Below, in pieces: positions 11,504-23,760 of a stretch of 64,000 nucleotides of DNA. A model generated the notes under the pieces. The model made no database searches and was not told the DNA's origin. It worked only from the letters and a program-made list of their open reading frames with translations. This DNA comes from Protopterus annectens (lineage: Eukaryota; Chordata; Ceratodontiformes; Protopteridae), in assembly GCF_019279795.1 (NCBI RefSeq), contig NC_056738.1, positions 407,949,767 to 408,013,766 on the forward strand, given 5' to 3'. The position numbers and the translations under genes were made by a program. Positions within the stretch are counted from its first letter, which is position 1, and every line of letters begins with the position of its first letter.

Positions 11504-13394
11504 GAATGGAAAGACTCAATCATAATTTTTTGTAGTGCATGAAATTTTACCTGCTCCCATGTATTATAAAAGTTACTCAGAAAAAAAACAACATAATAGT
11601 AGTAAGCTTATATCTTAGAAAGCCATAACACACTAACTGTTGCCACACAGGACGCAACCATCCAAGAAGAGCACCAGGAAGCTGGTAAGCACTTCAAACG
11701 GAATTTAAAAAAGTCTGAATGAAGCATTTACTTTGGCTTAATGGCTTCCTGACACTCTTCTGACATTGAGTACTGTTAAATGTGAGACTACAGCTCAACA
11801 GTGTTGAGGAGGTTCTTAACAATTGTTATGCACCTTTCTGATGTCAGAAAGGCACTTAGCTAGCCTATCTTTTCAGTTGTGGAGTGTATTTGAGACACTC
11901 TGTACACTGCAATGCTTTCTACAACTGATTTGTCCAGTTCTGTTAGATAGTCATTTGCTAAATTCTGACTCGACCATTTTGATAGATCAGTGAGGGGCAT
12001 GCTGAACTTATATGTATTTTTAAGATGCCAGCAGTTGCCTTGAGCAGATTTACTAGCTTGCAAAAGGAGGCATAAGCTTTTTCAAAACTAACTGTATCAG
12101 TGCTGTGTATTTTCAGACCATGAGTATTTGTAGCAGAGAAGGATACTGATATAATGCTGACAGGTTCATTTCTGATTTAAAAAAAGAGCAGAAATGCATG
12201 AAAATAAAGCAGGATAATTCTTTTAAAAATGCAGATAGAACTGCCCCAATGTTAAAAAAAATGTCTCTGATGCGAGTGAATTAACTCACCATAAGCTTAA
12301 ATAACAAAATGTAGAAAATATGTTAGCTCATTTATCTTAATGCAACAGCTTGAAGGGAGGGCTTAAAAAAATCAGTGTTCATCCCCAATCTAGGACTTCA
12401 TCAGGTTGTGTGCAATAAGCACTCAAAAAGTCCAAACAAAGGTCATTAAATCATCATGTCAGAGTTACATGTTCTTTAAGGACAAGTACTGAAAATAACA
12501 AACAAAAAAGATATTACTGTCACACTTTCTTTGACCTATATAATTAAAATGTTTGCAGAAGGTTTTCTCTTGCTGGCTTTCAGAATAAGGGTCTGGGTAG
12601 AAGTGCCAGTTTAGAAGCTGTCTAGAGTTAGGGGATTTACAGTATATAGCCTTCAATTAGTTTGGAAATAGCTGTGGCTATTACATTTTCAAATTTTATA
12701 GTACATTATCCCTTTGTTAGTATACTTACTGCAGTATTCAACTATCAATGTATATTATATATACACCTGTGGTTGGCAGTGTTTATTTTTGTATTAGGAG
12801 TCAAGTATATCACATGGACATGTATGTAACCTTGTGTCAAAAAGGCAGCCATATTTCACATTACTGTAATGAAACATTCTGTCTTCAGCCTCTCAAAGTC
12901 AAGATAAATTTACAAAAAAGAAAAAAAAATCCATTTTCATGGATCTCTGAGTCAGATTATATTTAAATGTAAGAAAAATCTTTTACATGAAGGAAGTAAA
13001 ACACCTTTTTGCCTTATTACTGTTGTGTATGGTCTGCTTTTTAGGTGCTGTAGGCATAAATAATACAAAGACAGCCCACATAACTAGCATTGCAGACATG
13101 GAGTATTACAAACTGTAAATCAACTCTGTAGGCTTGACTCAGCTAAGGTATTTCATTGTACTAAGGAATAGCATACCGAAAAGCAGCAGTCTGACATTAT
13201 TTCCATTGAAATGTTTACTATTGTGATCTTATGAAGAATTTGCCATTTGATTTTTTTTTCTTTACTAGAAATTATGGTTTTCAAAAACTCTGTTGCACCA
13301 GATGTGATTGAGTTAAAGCACTGAGCTAAAACTGAGTTTAGCAATTTCCATGATTCACTACTGAAAGACAGAAATGAATATGGCATATAAAATG
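11504..13394. other. Mostly unassigned; PLE-tail-like motif at 12,378-12,404 (-)
   Basis: No coding region recognised. On the minus strand 12,404-12,378 reads CTGATGA, A, then a possible 4-bp stem (GTCC...GGAT) and GAAC. That is the order seen in the PLE tails elsewhere in this window, so this may be an eroded PLE end. Confidence 0.35.
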
Positions 13395-14225
13395 GCTAAG
13401 TAAGGAGGAGCAAACTTTTGCCTGAATCTAATTTGATACTGGAAAAAGTTGTGAATATATGTCAAGCAGCAGAGTTAACTGGTATTCAAATGAAGGTACT
13501 TGCAAAAGACTTAAATGTGGGTAAAATTAAAATGAAGCTTAAGTCTCTATGTAAGACACAGAAGAGTACTCGTAAGGCAAAACATAATGTAATATGTGTT
13601 TTAAGCATTACGGCAGCAAAGAAAGCTCAAGTTATTCATGAGAATGATAATACAGTTAGAAATGCAAAGTGTTCAGCTCAGCAATAATATTTTTGGCCAA
13701 GGTATGGTTACCAGCATGACAACAAGCCATATTCATCTCTTAACAGAGAGAGAGAGAGAGTAGAAAATATGGTTGAGACCCCATTTTTCTCAGGTATGTA
13801 AGTGGAAAGAAATGATACAGCTGTTTTACATGTGACTGATGCAAAGTTAGGGCTGTGCAGATGTTAACGTGTTTACTACCCAAACTGGCCAATGTAAGGT
13901 AGGAAATTATGTGTCTATGAATACTGTTCATTTCTGTAATAATAGAAGCATAATTTCTTCACTGAAGTCAGAAATTCACTGTTTGCCATTGCAAAAGTCA
14001 CTGGACTAGAAGTTTTCTATAAATGGTGCAGTTATTACATTTAAGCTATATACTGGGGCTGAGTATGGCATCATTACTGAGAGATCATTCAAACAAATGG
14101 CTTTTGAAATTCACTGTCTGAGTCAAATGCTTCATTATTGACATTCTCAGCATGAACTGAAACCACTGGGCTAGATTAAGTTGTGTTGTAAGTAGAAAAA
14201 CAGGGTACGATTTATTATTTCAAAT
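13395..14225 (+). mobile_element. Ty3/Gypsy-type LTR retrotransposon fossil (gag end to protease region)
   Basis: The frame at 13,418-13,687 resembles the C-terminal end of Gypsy-type Gag: a helix of the 'LTLEKAI.ICRAAELT..Q' kind (here LILEKVVNICQAAELTGIQM) and then a basic linker leading to where a zinc knuckle would lie. Downstream, 13,780-13,860 fits the start of a protease region by order and composition. No LTRs were found, so this is a short, old, broken fragment. Confidence 0.5.
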
Positions 14226-14251
14226 TTAGCCAGTTCAGCATCCTCATATAT

Positions 14252-14299
<48 letters not shown>
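14252..14299. repeat. (TA)n microsatellite
   Basis: TA array of roughly 48 bp. Confidence 0.95.
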
Positions 14300-14303
<4 letters not shown>

Positions 14304-14572
14304 AAGGTCTGCATATATGTTTTTTGACAATGTGAATTAACAGACATGATTTAACAAATTCAGTATTAAGATGCAAGAGCAGTGCAGTGGAAGGTGATGT
14401 TAACTCACAGAAAATTTATCAGCACTGATGTAGAGTCAATGATTCACATATTTTAGAGGCATTATTTCATGCATTCAGGCAGTACAAATCCTAAAGCCTC
14501 AGAAACAACATTTAGAGTGCAGTAATGTAGGTTTGCACACACACAGTCTTAAACAAATAAGACAAGTATTTA

Positions 14573-14574
<2 letters not shown>

Positions 14575-14663
<89 letters not shown>
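14575..14663. repeat. (TA)n(CA)n compound microsatellite
   Basis: A TA array passing directly into a CA array. Tyr-Ile, Thr-His and Val-Cys open frames across it are artefacts. Confidence 0.97.
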
Positions 14664-14665
<2 letters not shown>

Positions 14666-15029
14666 CTATCTTTTTGCCACTACTGCCTATTGATGACAGC
14701 TCCCTCCCAACCAATAGACCCATTCATCCCCCATCACTGGGATAAGAGTCAGCTCAGACAGGTCATAATTTAGTTAGCCATCAGCAGTGATTTGTCTTTT
14801 TACTTGCTGATCCTAACACCCTGCACACTAAGTAAAGTGCCTAGGGAGGTCATGGAATAGGCTGACCATAGATGCCACCTCTTCTCACCCACAAGGTGTG
14901 ATCCCTCCAAGCAGCCCTAGACCCTGGGAAGGAATTTGTCTGTTTCTTCAGTTTCTACCAGGGAAATCACACCTTCATCATACTGAGAATGACTTGTAGC
15001 CACAGCTCAAAAATATGATGCTGAGGATG

Positions 15030-15265
15030 GCTAAGTTGTTGTGTCTTTTGGCTTTTCCCGGTTAAGAGTCACCACAGCGGAACTCTGGCCCGCTAATGAT
15101 TGGCAGTATATTTTTACGTGCTGAGTTGCCGGCCCTGACGTACAACCTTCAACGAAGGTATGCCCATTCATGCATGTCTCCACACAGAAGATGCTCTAGC
15201 TGAGAATCAAACAGGACAACGTCTTCCTGTGAGGTGACAATGCTACCGCAGCACCACCACCGCAG
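15030..15265 (-). mobile_element. tRNA-derived SINE, second copy
   Basis: Same family as 3772-4110 but reverse. Read on minus, the head has 'tggtgctgcggtagc' (A box region) and 'gtttgattctcagct' (B box region). The 3' body ends with 'ggcaactcagcac', 'ctgccaatcatt' and 'taaccgggaaaagcc'. The central part found in the first copy is shortened. Confidence 0.75.
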
Positions 15266-16855
15266 TTGAGGATGGCTAAGTAATAAGAAGAAAAACATTA
15301 ACAGTTCATGACCACTGCATCCATATGATAAAATTTATAAATCATGGGTACTAATGTTTAAATCTACCTAAGTGATATTGCAAACTTACAACATGGTTTC
15401 ATGTGAGAGAAAATGTATATGAAGCATACTTAAACAACTGATATTTGTAAAGAAAGGGCACGTGATATTATGTTTTGGCCAAGAATGTCCAGAGAAATTG
15501 AACTAAAGGCAAACAAAGAAAAAATGTTAAATCTGTAACATATCCACAAAAGCAACTTCAAAGATTCAATGATGTTATGTGAAATTAAATCTAGACCATA
15601 TAATTAAGTTGCTTCAGATTTATTCATTTCCTGCAGAGGTCAGTATACTGTATCTGTTGGCATGAAGCTAAATAGTAGTTCTTCCCAGCCATAACACTCT
15701 CAGTCAGTTTTTTTCTTCACATGGCATTCTTGAAAATGTTCATTGGTGATAATGGTCCATGTTTTTCAATTCATGAATTTTCAGCTTTTTGACAACAGTG
15801 TAAGTTTCAACACATCATATCATTACTAAGATATCCCCAGGGTTTTCAAAACATTTTTTTGTCTTTGATAGTGGAATAACCTTTTTTCCAGGTTGGGGAG
15901 TGCCATTCAGGGGTCTACCCTAGGCATCGATTGAACTATGGCGCTGCAGTTAAGATGTAGCTTATGTTCTGCAGAGGCAGTCTGATTGAGAGTGAGGGCT
16001 AATTAAATGTTTTAGGAAACATACAAATTATACATGCATTTGGCTATTATAAACATAGTGAGCAGAGTCATGAAAATATTCTGTGCACTATATGTTTAGT
16101 ATACCACCTGTTGCTACTATCATTTTTAAATATGGTCACTCTCTCTATGAATAGTATAGAAGAGCACATAGTTCACAGTATATGCTATGTGCACTGCTGC
16201 TACAGACTGAATCACTGTATAGCACAATATTGCTATACAGGACAGCAGAAACAGCTCCTTTTTCAGGTATGATGTGTCTGATATACCTTACAAAGCAACT
16301 CTTCCGTTCTCTGTTGTGCTGCAATGTGGTATACAGAAAGAAGTTGAATCTATTAGCTGTGTTTTTCCTACCATGCAGTACTGTCTGTATGCAGTTATAG
16401 TACTGCACCTTATGGAATTGGAACCATCCCATGCTCAGTCAGTGTAGTGCTTCTGCACTGCATACAATCTTAAGAAGGTTTGTTTGCATATGTGTTCTGC
16501 AAATTGATATTGTGCTACACAATAGGGAAAGACTATGTATAACATCTCACCCCACTCTGTAGCTATCTTTATAAATTACAAAGGATTTTGGTGTACCATT
16601 TTAGTGTGCACCAACCTTACCCTATGGGGCACAGTTTCCATAAATCCAACCCTGTATTCGAAGTGTCTCCCACTTACTCTCATTCACACATTTCCTTGAG
16701 TGTCAGTGAAGTCCATGTTGTGATTTTTTCAAGCAATAGATAGTACTTTTTCATTCTGTAGCTTGATTAAACTTTATGAATGGTCTATATTTGTTGCCTT
16801 TATCCTTATGATAACTGCATTTTCAGTGCTACAGACAGCTCAGCTTATACATGCA
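15266..16855. other. Unassigned sequence
   Basis: No recognised repeat or gene. Two overlapping short frames on opposite strands at 16,145-16,432 look like chance. Confidence 0.45.
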
Positions 16856-17115
16856 TAGTCCCGCAGGGTTCTGTGCTGGGACCTCTCCTGTTTGGTATCT
16901 ACTATTCTGAAGTAAAACCTAATACCAATGGCTAACTAAGTTTGCTGATGACTGCAAGCTAGGAACAGTCACTGAATACCCAAATGACTTAGTCATTCTA
17001 CAGGAAGGTTTTTCCCCAACAAATGAATGGTACTAAATAACAGACTGAGACTAAATGCCAAAAAATGCATTAGTTTCCTTTGGGAAGTCATCTATTCACA
17101 AGAGAAACACCACAA
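16856..17115 (+). mobile_element. CR1-type LINE fragment (RT)
   Basis: In shifting frames the translation gives SPAGFCAGTSPVWYLLF and VPQGSVLGPLLFGIYY-like residues, then a FADDCKLGT-like block, as in CR1 RT motifs 4 and 5, then a 'SFGKSSIHKR' stretch like that of the CR1 at 26.0-26.7 kb (LIIFGKSSIPGS). It is short, both ends are truncated, and several frameshifts are present. Confidence 0.7.
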
Positions 17116-17303
17116 TCATTAAAAAAGCCCTGCATAAATTACTTTAATACAATAAAATCATTGAAGTAACTAAACACTGAATGAACAAATCCACAAATAC
17201 GTTCCCGGAAACGAAGGAAAGCACTCTAGAACTTTGAATACTTGCTGGTAAAACACCTCTCGATAAAAAGTAATATGTTTATTTAAGCCGTTTAACAAAC
17301 GCT

Positions 17304-17333
17304 TTTTGTCAGAGCATTCCCCAACTTCTTCAG
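17304..17333 (-). ncRNA. Hammerhead-like hairpin motif (left arm)
   Basis: Minus strand: CTGAAGA, A, a 7-bp stem GTTGGGG/CTCTGAC around loop AATG, then AAAA where other copies have GAAA. It differs from the right-arm copy at one stem position, where G-U replaces A-U so pairing is kept. Only stem II and the two core boxes are visible; stems I and III were not established. Confidence 0.4.
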
Positions 17334-18890
17334 AATACAAACAGAACAAACAGTGCCACTCCCCAATCATGTGTATATAAACCCCTCTAATTAACTAATC
17401 ACTTGACTATTAGTGCTAAGACACAATAATATACATCTCATTAAAAATGATGCCGGTTGTGGCCATTTCTTTGTTACATATATAATAATAATGCAATCCT
17501 CCATAAAAAAGGCAAACCTGCGCCTACATTCTAAATTATCTACAGCTCTGAGATTAAATAGAATAATAATTATGTTTGATAAGTGCTGTTATGATAATGC
17601 TGTTTTGATGATATACAAATGGCACCTTCTCCCAACCACTAAAGGTGTTTCATGTGTCATTGTCTAAATGGTAACCCGATCTCTATAGAAACGGGACCAA
17701 AGATCGCAACTCCAGTCTGTGCCTTGTAGACAGTAATCAAACCATCGCTTCGACCCAAAATGTGCCATATCACATTACCTGTTCTTTGCTGGTATTGAGT
17801 TATATTATGCATATGAATATGTGGAAATCAAATTCTGTTACCTGAAGAATCTTGCAGTATCTTAACTTGATAAATTGTTTCACATAACACTACTGTGTCA
17901 GAATTTGATATAACCGACAGTTTTTCATACCCTAAAATAAACATAACCTTAGCCTACTTACATACATTTTAAACGAATTAAACGCATGTATATGCTTCTC
18001 TTCATTAATTAATATTTTTCATTATCGAGCTATTTTATATATAGAGAGTAGACCACCGGAGTACACAATAGAACAATAATTTATGCCCCAGAGGGCTATT
18101 CATCTAAATATGGATGGGTAGATCCATCCTCGTTTTCCGTGTATATTATATACATTCAATTTTTATACATGTACTTCAGTGGTGTTATTATGTATAGGAT
18201 TCTTATAATACAAGAATCTTGTAGCCTGAAGAGAAGCATATGCATGCCTTTAATTAGTTTATGTAAGTAGGCTAAGGTTATGTTTATTTTAGGGTATGAA
18301 AAACTGTCGGTTATATCAAATTCTGACACGGTAGTGTTATGTGAAACAATTTATCAAGTTAAGATACTGCAAGATTCTTCAGGTAACATAATTTGATTTC
18401 CACATATTCATATGCATAATATAACTCAATACCAGCAAAGAACAGGTAATGTGATACGGCACATTTCGGGTCGAAGCGATGGTTTGATTACTGTCTACAA
18501 GGCACAGACTGGAATTGCGATCTTTGGTCCCATTTCTATAGAGATCGGGTTACCATTTAGACAATGATAGATGAAACACCTTTAGTGGTTGGGAGAAGGT
18601 GCCATGTGTATATCATCAAAACAGCATTATCATAAAAGCACTTATCAAACATAATTATTATTCTATTTAATCTCAGAGCTGTAGATAATTTAGAATGTAG
18701 GCGCAGGTTTGCCTTTTTTATGGAGGATTGCATTATTATTATATATGTAACAAAGAAATGGCCACAACCGGCATCATTTTTAATGAGATGTATATTATTG
18801 TGTCTTAGCACTAATAGTCAAGTGATTAGTTAATTAGAGGGGTTTATATACGTATGATTGGGGAGTGGCACTGTTTGTTCTGTTTGTATT

Positions 18891-18920
18891 CTGAAGAAGT
18901 TGGAGAATGCTCTGACGAAA
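18891..18920 (+). ncRNA. Hammerhead-like hairpin motif (right arm)
   Basis: CTGAAGA, A, stem GTTGGAG/CTCTGAC with loop AATG, then GAAA. The boxes match the hammerhead consensus CUGANGA and GAAA around helix II, except for one extra A before the stem. PLEs are reported to carry hammerhead motifs in their pseudo-LTRs, which supports the reading. Activity is unproven. Confidence 0.45.
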
Positions 18921-19058
18921 AGCATTTGTTAAACGGCTTAAATAAACATATTACTTTTTATCGAGAGGTGTTTTACCAGCAAGTATTCGAAATTCTAGAG
19001 TGTTTTCCTTTGTTTCTGGGAACGTATTTGTGGATTTGTTCACAATAAAATAATTACT

Positions 19059-19088
19059 CTTTTCCTGTTTTCTACAGGACTTCATCAG
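19059..19088 (-). ncRNA. Further PLE-tail-like hairpin abutting the palindrome
   Basis: Minus strand: CTGATGA, AG, a perfect 6-bp stem TCCTGT/ACAGGA around loop AGAAA, then AAAG. It starts within 20 bp of the right end of the 1.88-kb palindrome. It may be the eroded tail of another PLE lying on minus to its right. Confidence 0.3.
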
Positions 19089-19372
19089 ATAAAAATACAA
19101 GTTAAAAATCAGGCATTTAAATAGCCTTTCAAAAGTCACATATTCACCTAACTTTAGTGATTTAAAGTGATATACTCTTAATATAGAATTTAACCTAAGA
19201 AAAGATAAAATACTAGTAAACTCATTAAGTAAAATCATAAATATTATAAAAAGTCATAAAAATATATAACAAGATGCATGAATATCAAAAACTGTGTGCA
19301 TATATTCTATCGTATTTGTTACTATTTACAAAAAATAGTTAAAATATTGAATAAAATATAATAAAATCTCTC

Positions 19373-19394
19373 TCTCTCTATATATATATATATA

Positions 19395-19475
<81 letters not shown>

Positions 19476-19484
19476 ATATGTATA

Positions 19485-19558
<74 letters not shown>
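19373..19558. repeat. (TA)n/(TG)n compound microsatellite
   Basis: About 185 bp of TA array with CT repeats at the left and a TG island in the middle. Confidence 0.97.
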
Positions 19559-19560
<2 letters not shown>

Positions 19561-19564
<4 letters not shown>

Positions 19565-19602
19565 CCTGTTGCTAAAATTGGTGGCATAGTCACAAGAAAC
19601 AA
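19561..19602 (+). repeat. 42-bp direct repeat flanking the PLE cluster (left)
   Basis: It begins 'atgtcctgttgctaaaat' and matches 25,803-25,844 at 39 of 42 positions in the same orientation. The PLE cluster lies between the two copies. Confidence 0.7.
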
Positions 19603-19957
19603 TATGCTTCCTACCATATAGGAACCATAAATATTATGCAGCACCTTTTCAGAATACAAGTTCAAAAATAAGCTATGCAATAAACACAGTTCTAAAGTCA
19701 ATGTTATCTAGAGACTGCCTTTAATTTTAAGATACTTGCAAATGAAACAAAATCATTTAAGCATGGCCAACAATAAGCGTTAAGGGATAGTTGCCACATC
19801 CACTCTCTCCTCTCAAGTTGTAATGACCAAGGCTGCCTCTAATACTTGGGGTTACTTTCTCTCAAATTAAAAATTTAAATTCATGCTCAGGATATTGAGA
19901 AATGTGTCTAAAGAGTGCATTATTTGTCCTTCACTTTTTAATATCATAAATTCCTAA

Positions 19958-22900
19958 GATCAAATCACTGGTCCAGTAGTCAAAAACCTCAACTTTATTA
20001 AAAGTTTAAGTGCTTTTGTTCAGAAAAATATGAACTCCAACTGAAACTAATCATATGCCCACTCCACTTCCTTTTTAAACAGGAAAAGGTACCAAAAAGA
20101 CGAATGAATTTAAAGAAATACACACGATAGCACCTATTTACGACAACATTATGCATGCAGAATAAAAAGCTAAAAATCATAACTATAAAAAATAAAGAAC
20201 ATGGTAGAAAATGCATGTATACAGGTTGAAAAAACGTATACAGAAGAACAAGTAACAAATATTCATCAGAAATACATTGAGCTAAAAAGAATAATATGTA
20301 TAAAAAACACAACATGTAAAAAATCATAGATATGCTGATTTGCTTATTAAAATAAGTTTAATTGAAATCAAGTTGTTAAAATCAGGTAGAACACTTGTGC
20401 TGAGCAAAACCTGTCAATAGTACTCACTTTGTTCAACCAAAACTTCCCATTCCCCTCTCTACTAGGAATGGAAACCTTTTCTAGGACAGTAAAAGCAAAC
20501 TTCCTAAATTCATTACAACTAGTAGAGTGATTGTACAATGCATTTGTTGAGTTGGTCTTACTAATAGCATAAACATGCTGGTATAATCTAGTTTTTAATG
20601 GGCCAATTATTTTCCTGACATAGAATGCCAGACAAGAGGCAAAAAAGGCTATGTACACTACCCCTTTTGTTCCACAGTTGTAACTCCCCCTAACTAAAAT
20701 TAACCTGGGGTATCCTGGGACAGAAACATGTGATCCTTCAAGTATATACCTACATTGTCTGGAGGCACACATCGCTTCATACCCAAATTTTTAATCTTAG
20801 TACCTTCCGTACAACTGCTCCTCTCAAGAATATCCTTCAGATTACTACTCTTCTTGTACAGAAACCTTGTTTTTTCATGCAGTTGCTGCAACATACCAAA
20901 TGTACTGAATAGAGAGTACCAGTGAGTGCCAAATATACCAAATACAGAGTATCAATGAGTGCTGATGGAACATTTCATAGAGTAAATTTCCCTATTATAC
21001 TCCATCACAAATGCCTGTGATATGTTTGCCATAGCCCTAGGCATCTCAACATCCTGACCCCTACTTTTTGAAGGCAAAAGAGAAGCATAGGTGGTGTTTG
21101 TGCCCTCTGTAACCCAAGTTACAGAGTAACTTTCTTAGGTAGGTTCTGAGGATACCCTTGATCCTTAAACATACTACTGAGCTTGTCTATCTCCTCAGAA
21201 AGTATCACCATCCAATATTAAAATGATTAATCTGATATATTGCCCCTTAACCAAATTCTTCTTCTGCCACCAGGGGTGTTGACTATCAAGGTGCAGGTAA
21301 GTGTCTGAAAAGGTATCCTTATGGTAAATGCTAGCTATGCTCCAAACTGTTATATAGAGTGATAGCCAGATAATTAATAGAATGGTTGTTTTTCTGGTAG
21401 AAAAACTCCAAAACGTCTGTGGAGTCAGACATGACCCTAATAAAATCATCCAGTTCCTTGGATCTCCCTTTCTATAAAATAACAATATCATCCAGGTACC
21501 TAATATAGGACACTATCTTGGAAGAAAAAGGCAAATGTAAAATCCAAGAAGTTTCCCAGTGCCATAAAACCATGTTTGCAAAAAATGGAGCTGATCCTGC
21601 ACCCATGGCCACCCCCTTGTGCTGTTTAAAATATTCACCCTCATAGTACACAAAGTTGTTAGGAAGAACAGTCTCCATGGATTGGTAAATTAAATTAATT
21701 TCACAATTGCTTAGAGCAGTACCAGCAATTAGTGCCTCATGAAACCATTCAAACCCAAAATCATGGCGTATCAATTAAAACAAATGTTTAATGTCCACGG
21801 TAACAAATAAGCTATCAGCAATAAAATAAGTGTTTTTCAGTGTTTGCAAAAAGTACCATGAGTCCTTTAAAAATGTTTCTTGTCAACAAAAAAGACTTTA
21901 ATTTAAAATCAACATATTTGGTGAAAGGTCCTGTTTTAGCACCTGTGGAAGCAACTATCAGTCTAAAGGTGGGGGATCTGTAACCAATTTGTGGATCTTT
22001 GGTATCCTGAAAATAGCAAGGATCCTTGGGATTTTTACCACAAAAAAATTCCCTGACCTTAGGAGGCAAGCTATATGTTATAAAAATATCCTCTAATACC
22101 AAGTCAATGGCATGATCTGTTATAGGAATCTTATTATGGAAACTTCTATAAAAATTTCCCCATTATTAAGATACTCTGATATTTTAGAGGAATATAGAAA
22201 GTGGTCCATAATGACCACCCCCTTCCCTTGTCAGGCTTCATAACTCATAACCTCCTGTTGGTAGATAATGCATACAATAACTCTCTCTCCTCATGAGTCA
22301 AATTATAATACCTGGGTTTGTTCATTTTGCACCAATACCTAATAGAATGTTCACAGATCTGCTCAAAAAGAGCCACTGGTGGTGCAAGGGGAGGGTTAAA
22401 AATATTACTTCTACATAATCCTTTATCATAAGAAACCCCTACATTGTCAGAAATAAGACATCTCAGTTTTAACTGCCTAGTATATAGTCTCAGTTCAGTA
22501 CAGAGTCAACTGCCCTAGGCTTAATAGCACGAATACATTTACAACCTTTTTGGAACAAACTACTAAACACAGGGGAAATCTCGAGTTTAGAAAATTGTAA
22601 ATTTTGCAACCACCATATTTGTAAACAGTACCTCTTTTATCAGTGTCCAGGTTTGTCTGATACAGTTAGTTTCATGGCTGTGCTTTCCAATAATTCATCC
22701 TTTAAAACTCCTACCTGGGATATGAAGATTGGAAGTAACGCCCATTCTGGGGATGGTATGTATTCATCTCATGCCTGCTCTGTTTTTCTTCCAGTCTTTT
22801 CGACCTCCATGGAGTCTTCCCCCCAAAAAATGGGCAGATTCCTTGTCGTAGCACTCCATTCTCTCCTGGTCAACTACAGAGTGAGGGGGGGACTTCCCAA

Positions 22901-23760
22901 GGCCTTTTTCACCCTGTGGACTTGGATAAGCAGTTTTGTCCTTAAAATCCCTCCAAATCTTTTTCTGTTTTCTTTTAAAAGCTGCCATTTTGTGTTACTT
23001 AATCTACCTAAAAATCCTGTAGAAATCCTTGGAATGGTCGAAAAACAATGAATCTATTTTCATCTTGTCGTCCAGATTTTTGATGTCATCCTCCAACTTT
23101 TGCCAGCTGCTACATGTTGTCCCAAATGATAATGTGCATAAGCTCGATTCCACTCCAGTCAAAAAATTCCAACAGCCTGTGATGCAGGACTGAACCTGCA
23201 GAAACACCATTGGGGTATTTATAGATCCTCAAACCCCCAGGATCTCACTTGTTGGCAATACAATACTTCAAAAAGGAATTTTTCCATTTGAATAGTTTTA
23301 AATTTAGTGAGCAACTTTTCAAATCTATGAATTTTCTCATCAAGTGTAACATCGTACTCAGTAGCAGGATGAACATTTTCTAAAGGAGTTTCCTAGCCAT
23401 TTTGACCAAAAACATATTTAGAACTAAACCAGTCCTGCAAATTTCCATAACAACTCATCAGTTGCACCCTAGGCTCTGAATTACCAAGGGCAGTAGTGGA
23501 AGCCAAAGTGGGTAGTCTCCTAGGACAAACAGCAGTATACGTAACACTGGGACCAGTGTTTCCTATAGTGTTTACATTTTTAGAAGCAGCTAACAGAGTC
23601 AACTTATTTCTTTAGTTGACTCATACATTCTTATAGTAAAGTGAGGTTAACCGATGTACCACCAAAAGTAGAAGTAGAGCATCCCCTCAAAAACTTCAAA
23701 AAGATCCATTTGTGACATACTGCTTGTGAAAACACACAGCAACCAGGTAACCAGTATGAA
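19958..23760 (-). mobile_element. Penelope-like element, copy 2 (near full length, decayed)
   Basis: Read on minus. An N-terminal region at about 23,600-22,200 is of low complexity and unrecognised. The RT runs from about 22,100 to 21,200: 'PTFRLIVASTGAKTGPFTKY' (the RPIVS..GS.TE..S.Y block), then 'YFKQHKGVAMGAGSAPFFAN', 'RYLDDIVIL' (catalytic YxDD) and 'YHKDTFSDTYLHLDSQHP'. A GIY-YIG endonuclease lies at 20,770-20,430 with 'TKGVVYIAFF..CLAFYVRK' and a downstream 'LKTRLYQHVYAI'. Next comes a roughly 430-bp 3' UTR and the tail. The frame is broken several times. A partial second 3' end lies directly upstream, the tandem pseudo-LTR arrangement known for Penelope. Confidence 0.85.

Larger units (their letters stand above)
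17159..19041. mobile_element. 1.88-kb palindromic (fold-back) element with PLE-type tails in both arms
   Basis: Arms of about 820 bp (17,182-18,005 and 18,225-19,042) are reverse complements with few differences, around a 220-bp spacer centred near 18,112. Each arm ends outward in the same 150-bp tail: the CTGAAGA-A-stem-GAAA motif, then 'ttaaacggcttaaataaaca' and 'ttttaccagcaagta'. The element is flanked by a 10-bp direct repeat, 'acaataaaat', at 17,149-17,158 and 19,042-19,051, compatible with a target duplication. The two arms encode the same 84-residue frame, but nothing in it is recognisable and the arms probably do not code. It looks like a non-autonomous element related to PLE pseudo-LTRs. 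Confidence 0.7.

Noticed and set aside
17413-17667. 84-residue frame repeated in both palindrome arms as a conserved gene
   Set aside because: Its duplication follows from the inverted arms; no motif or codon signature supports it.
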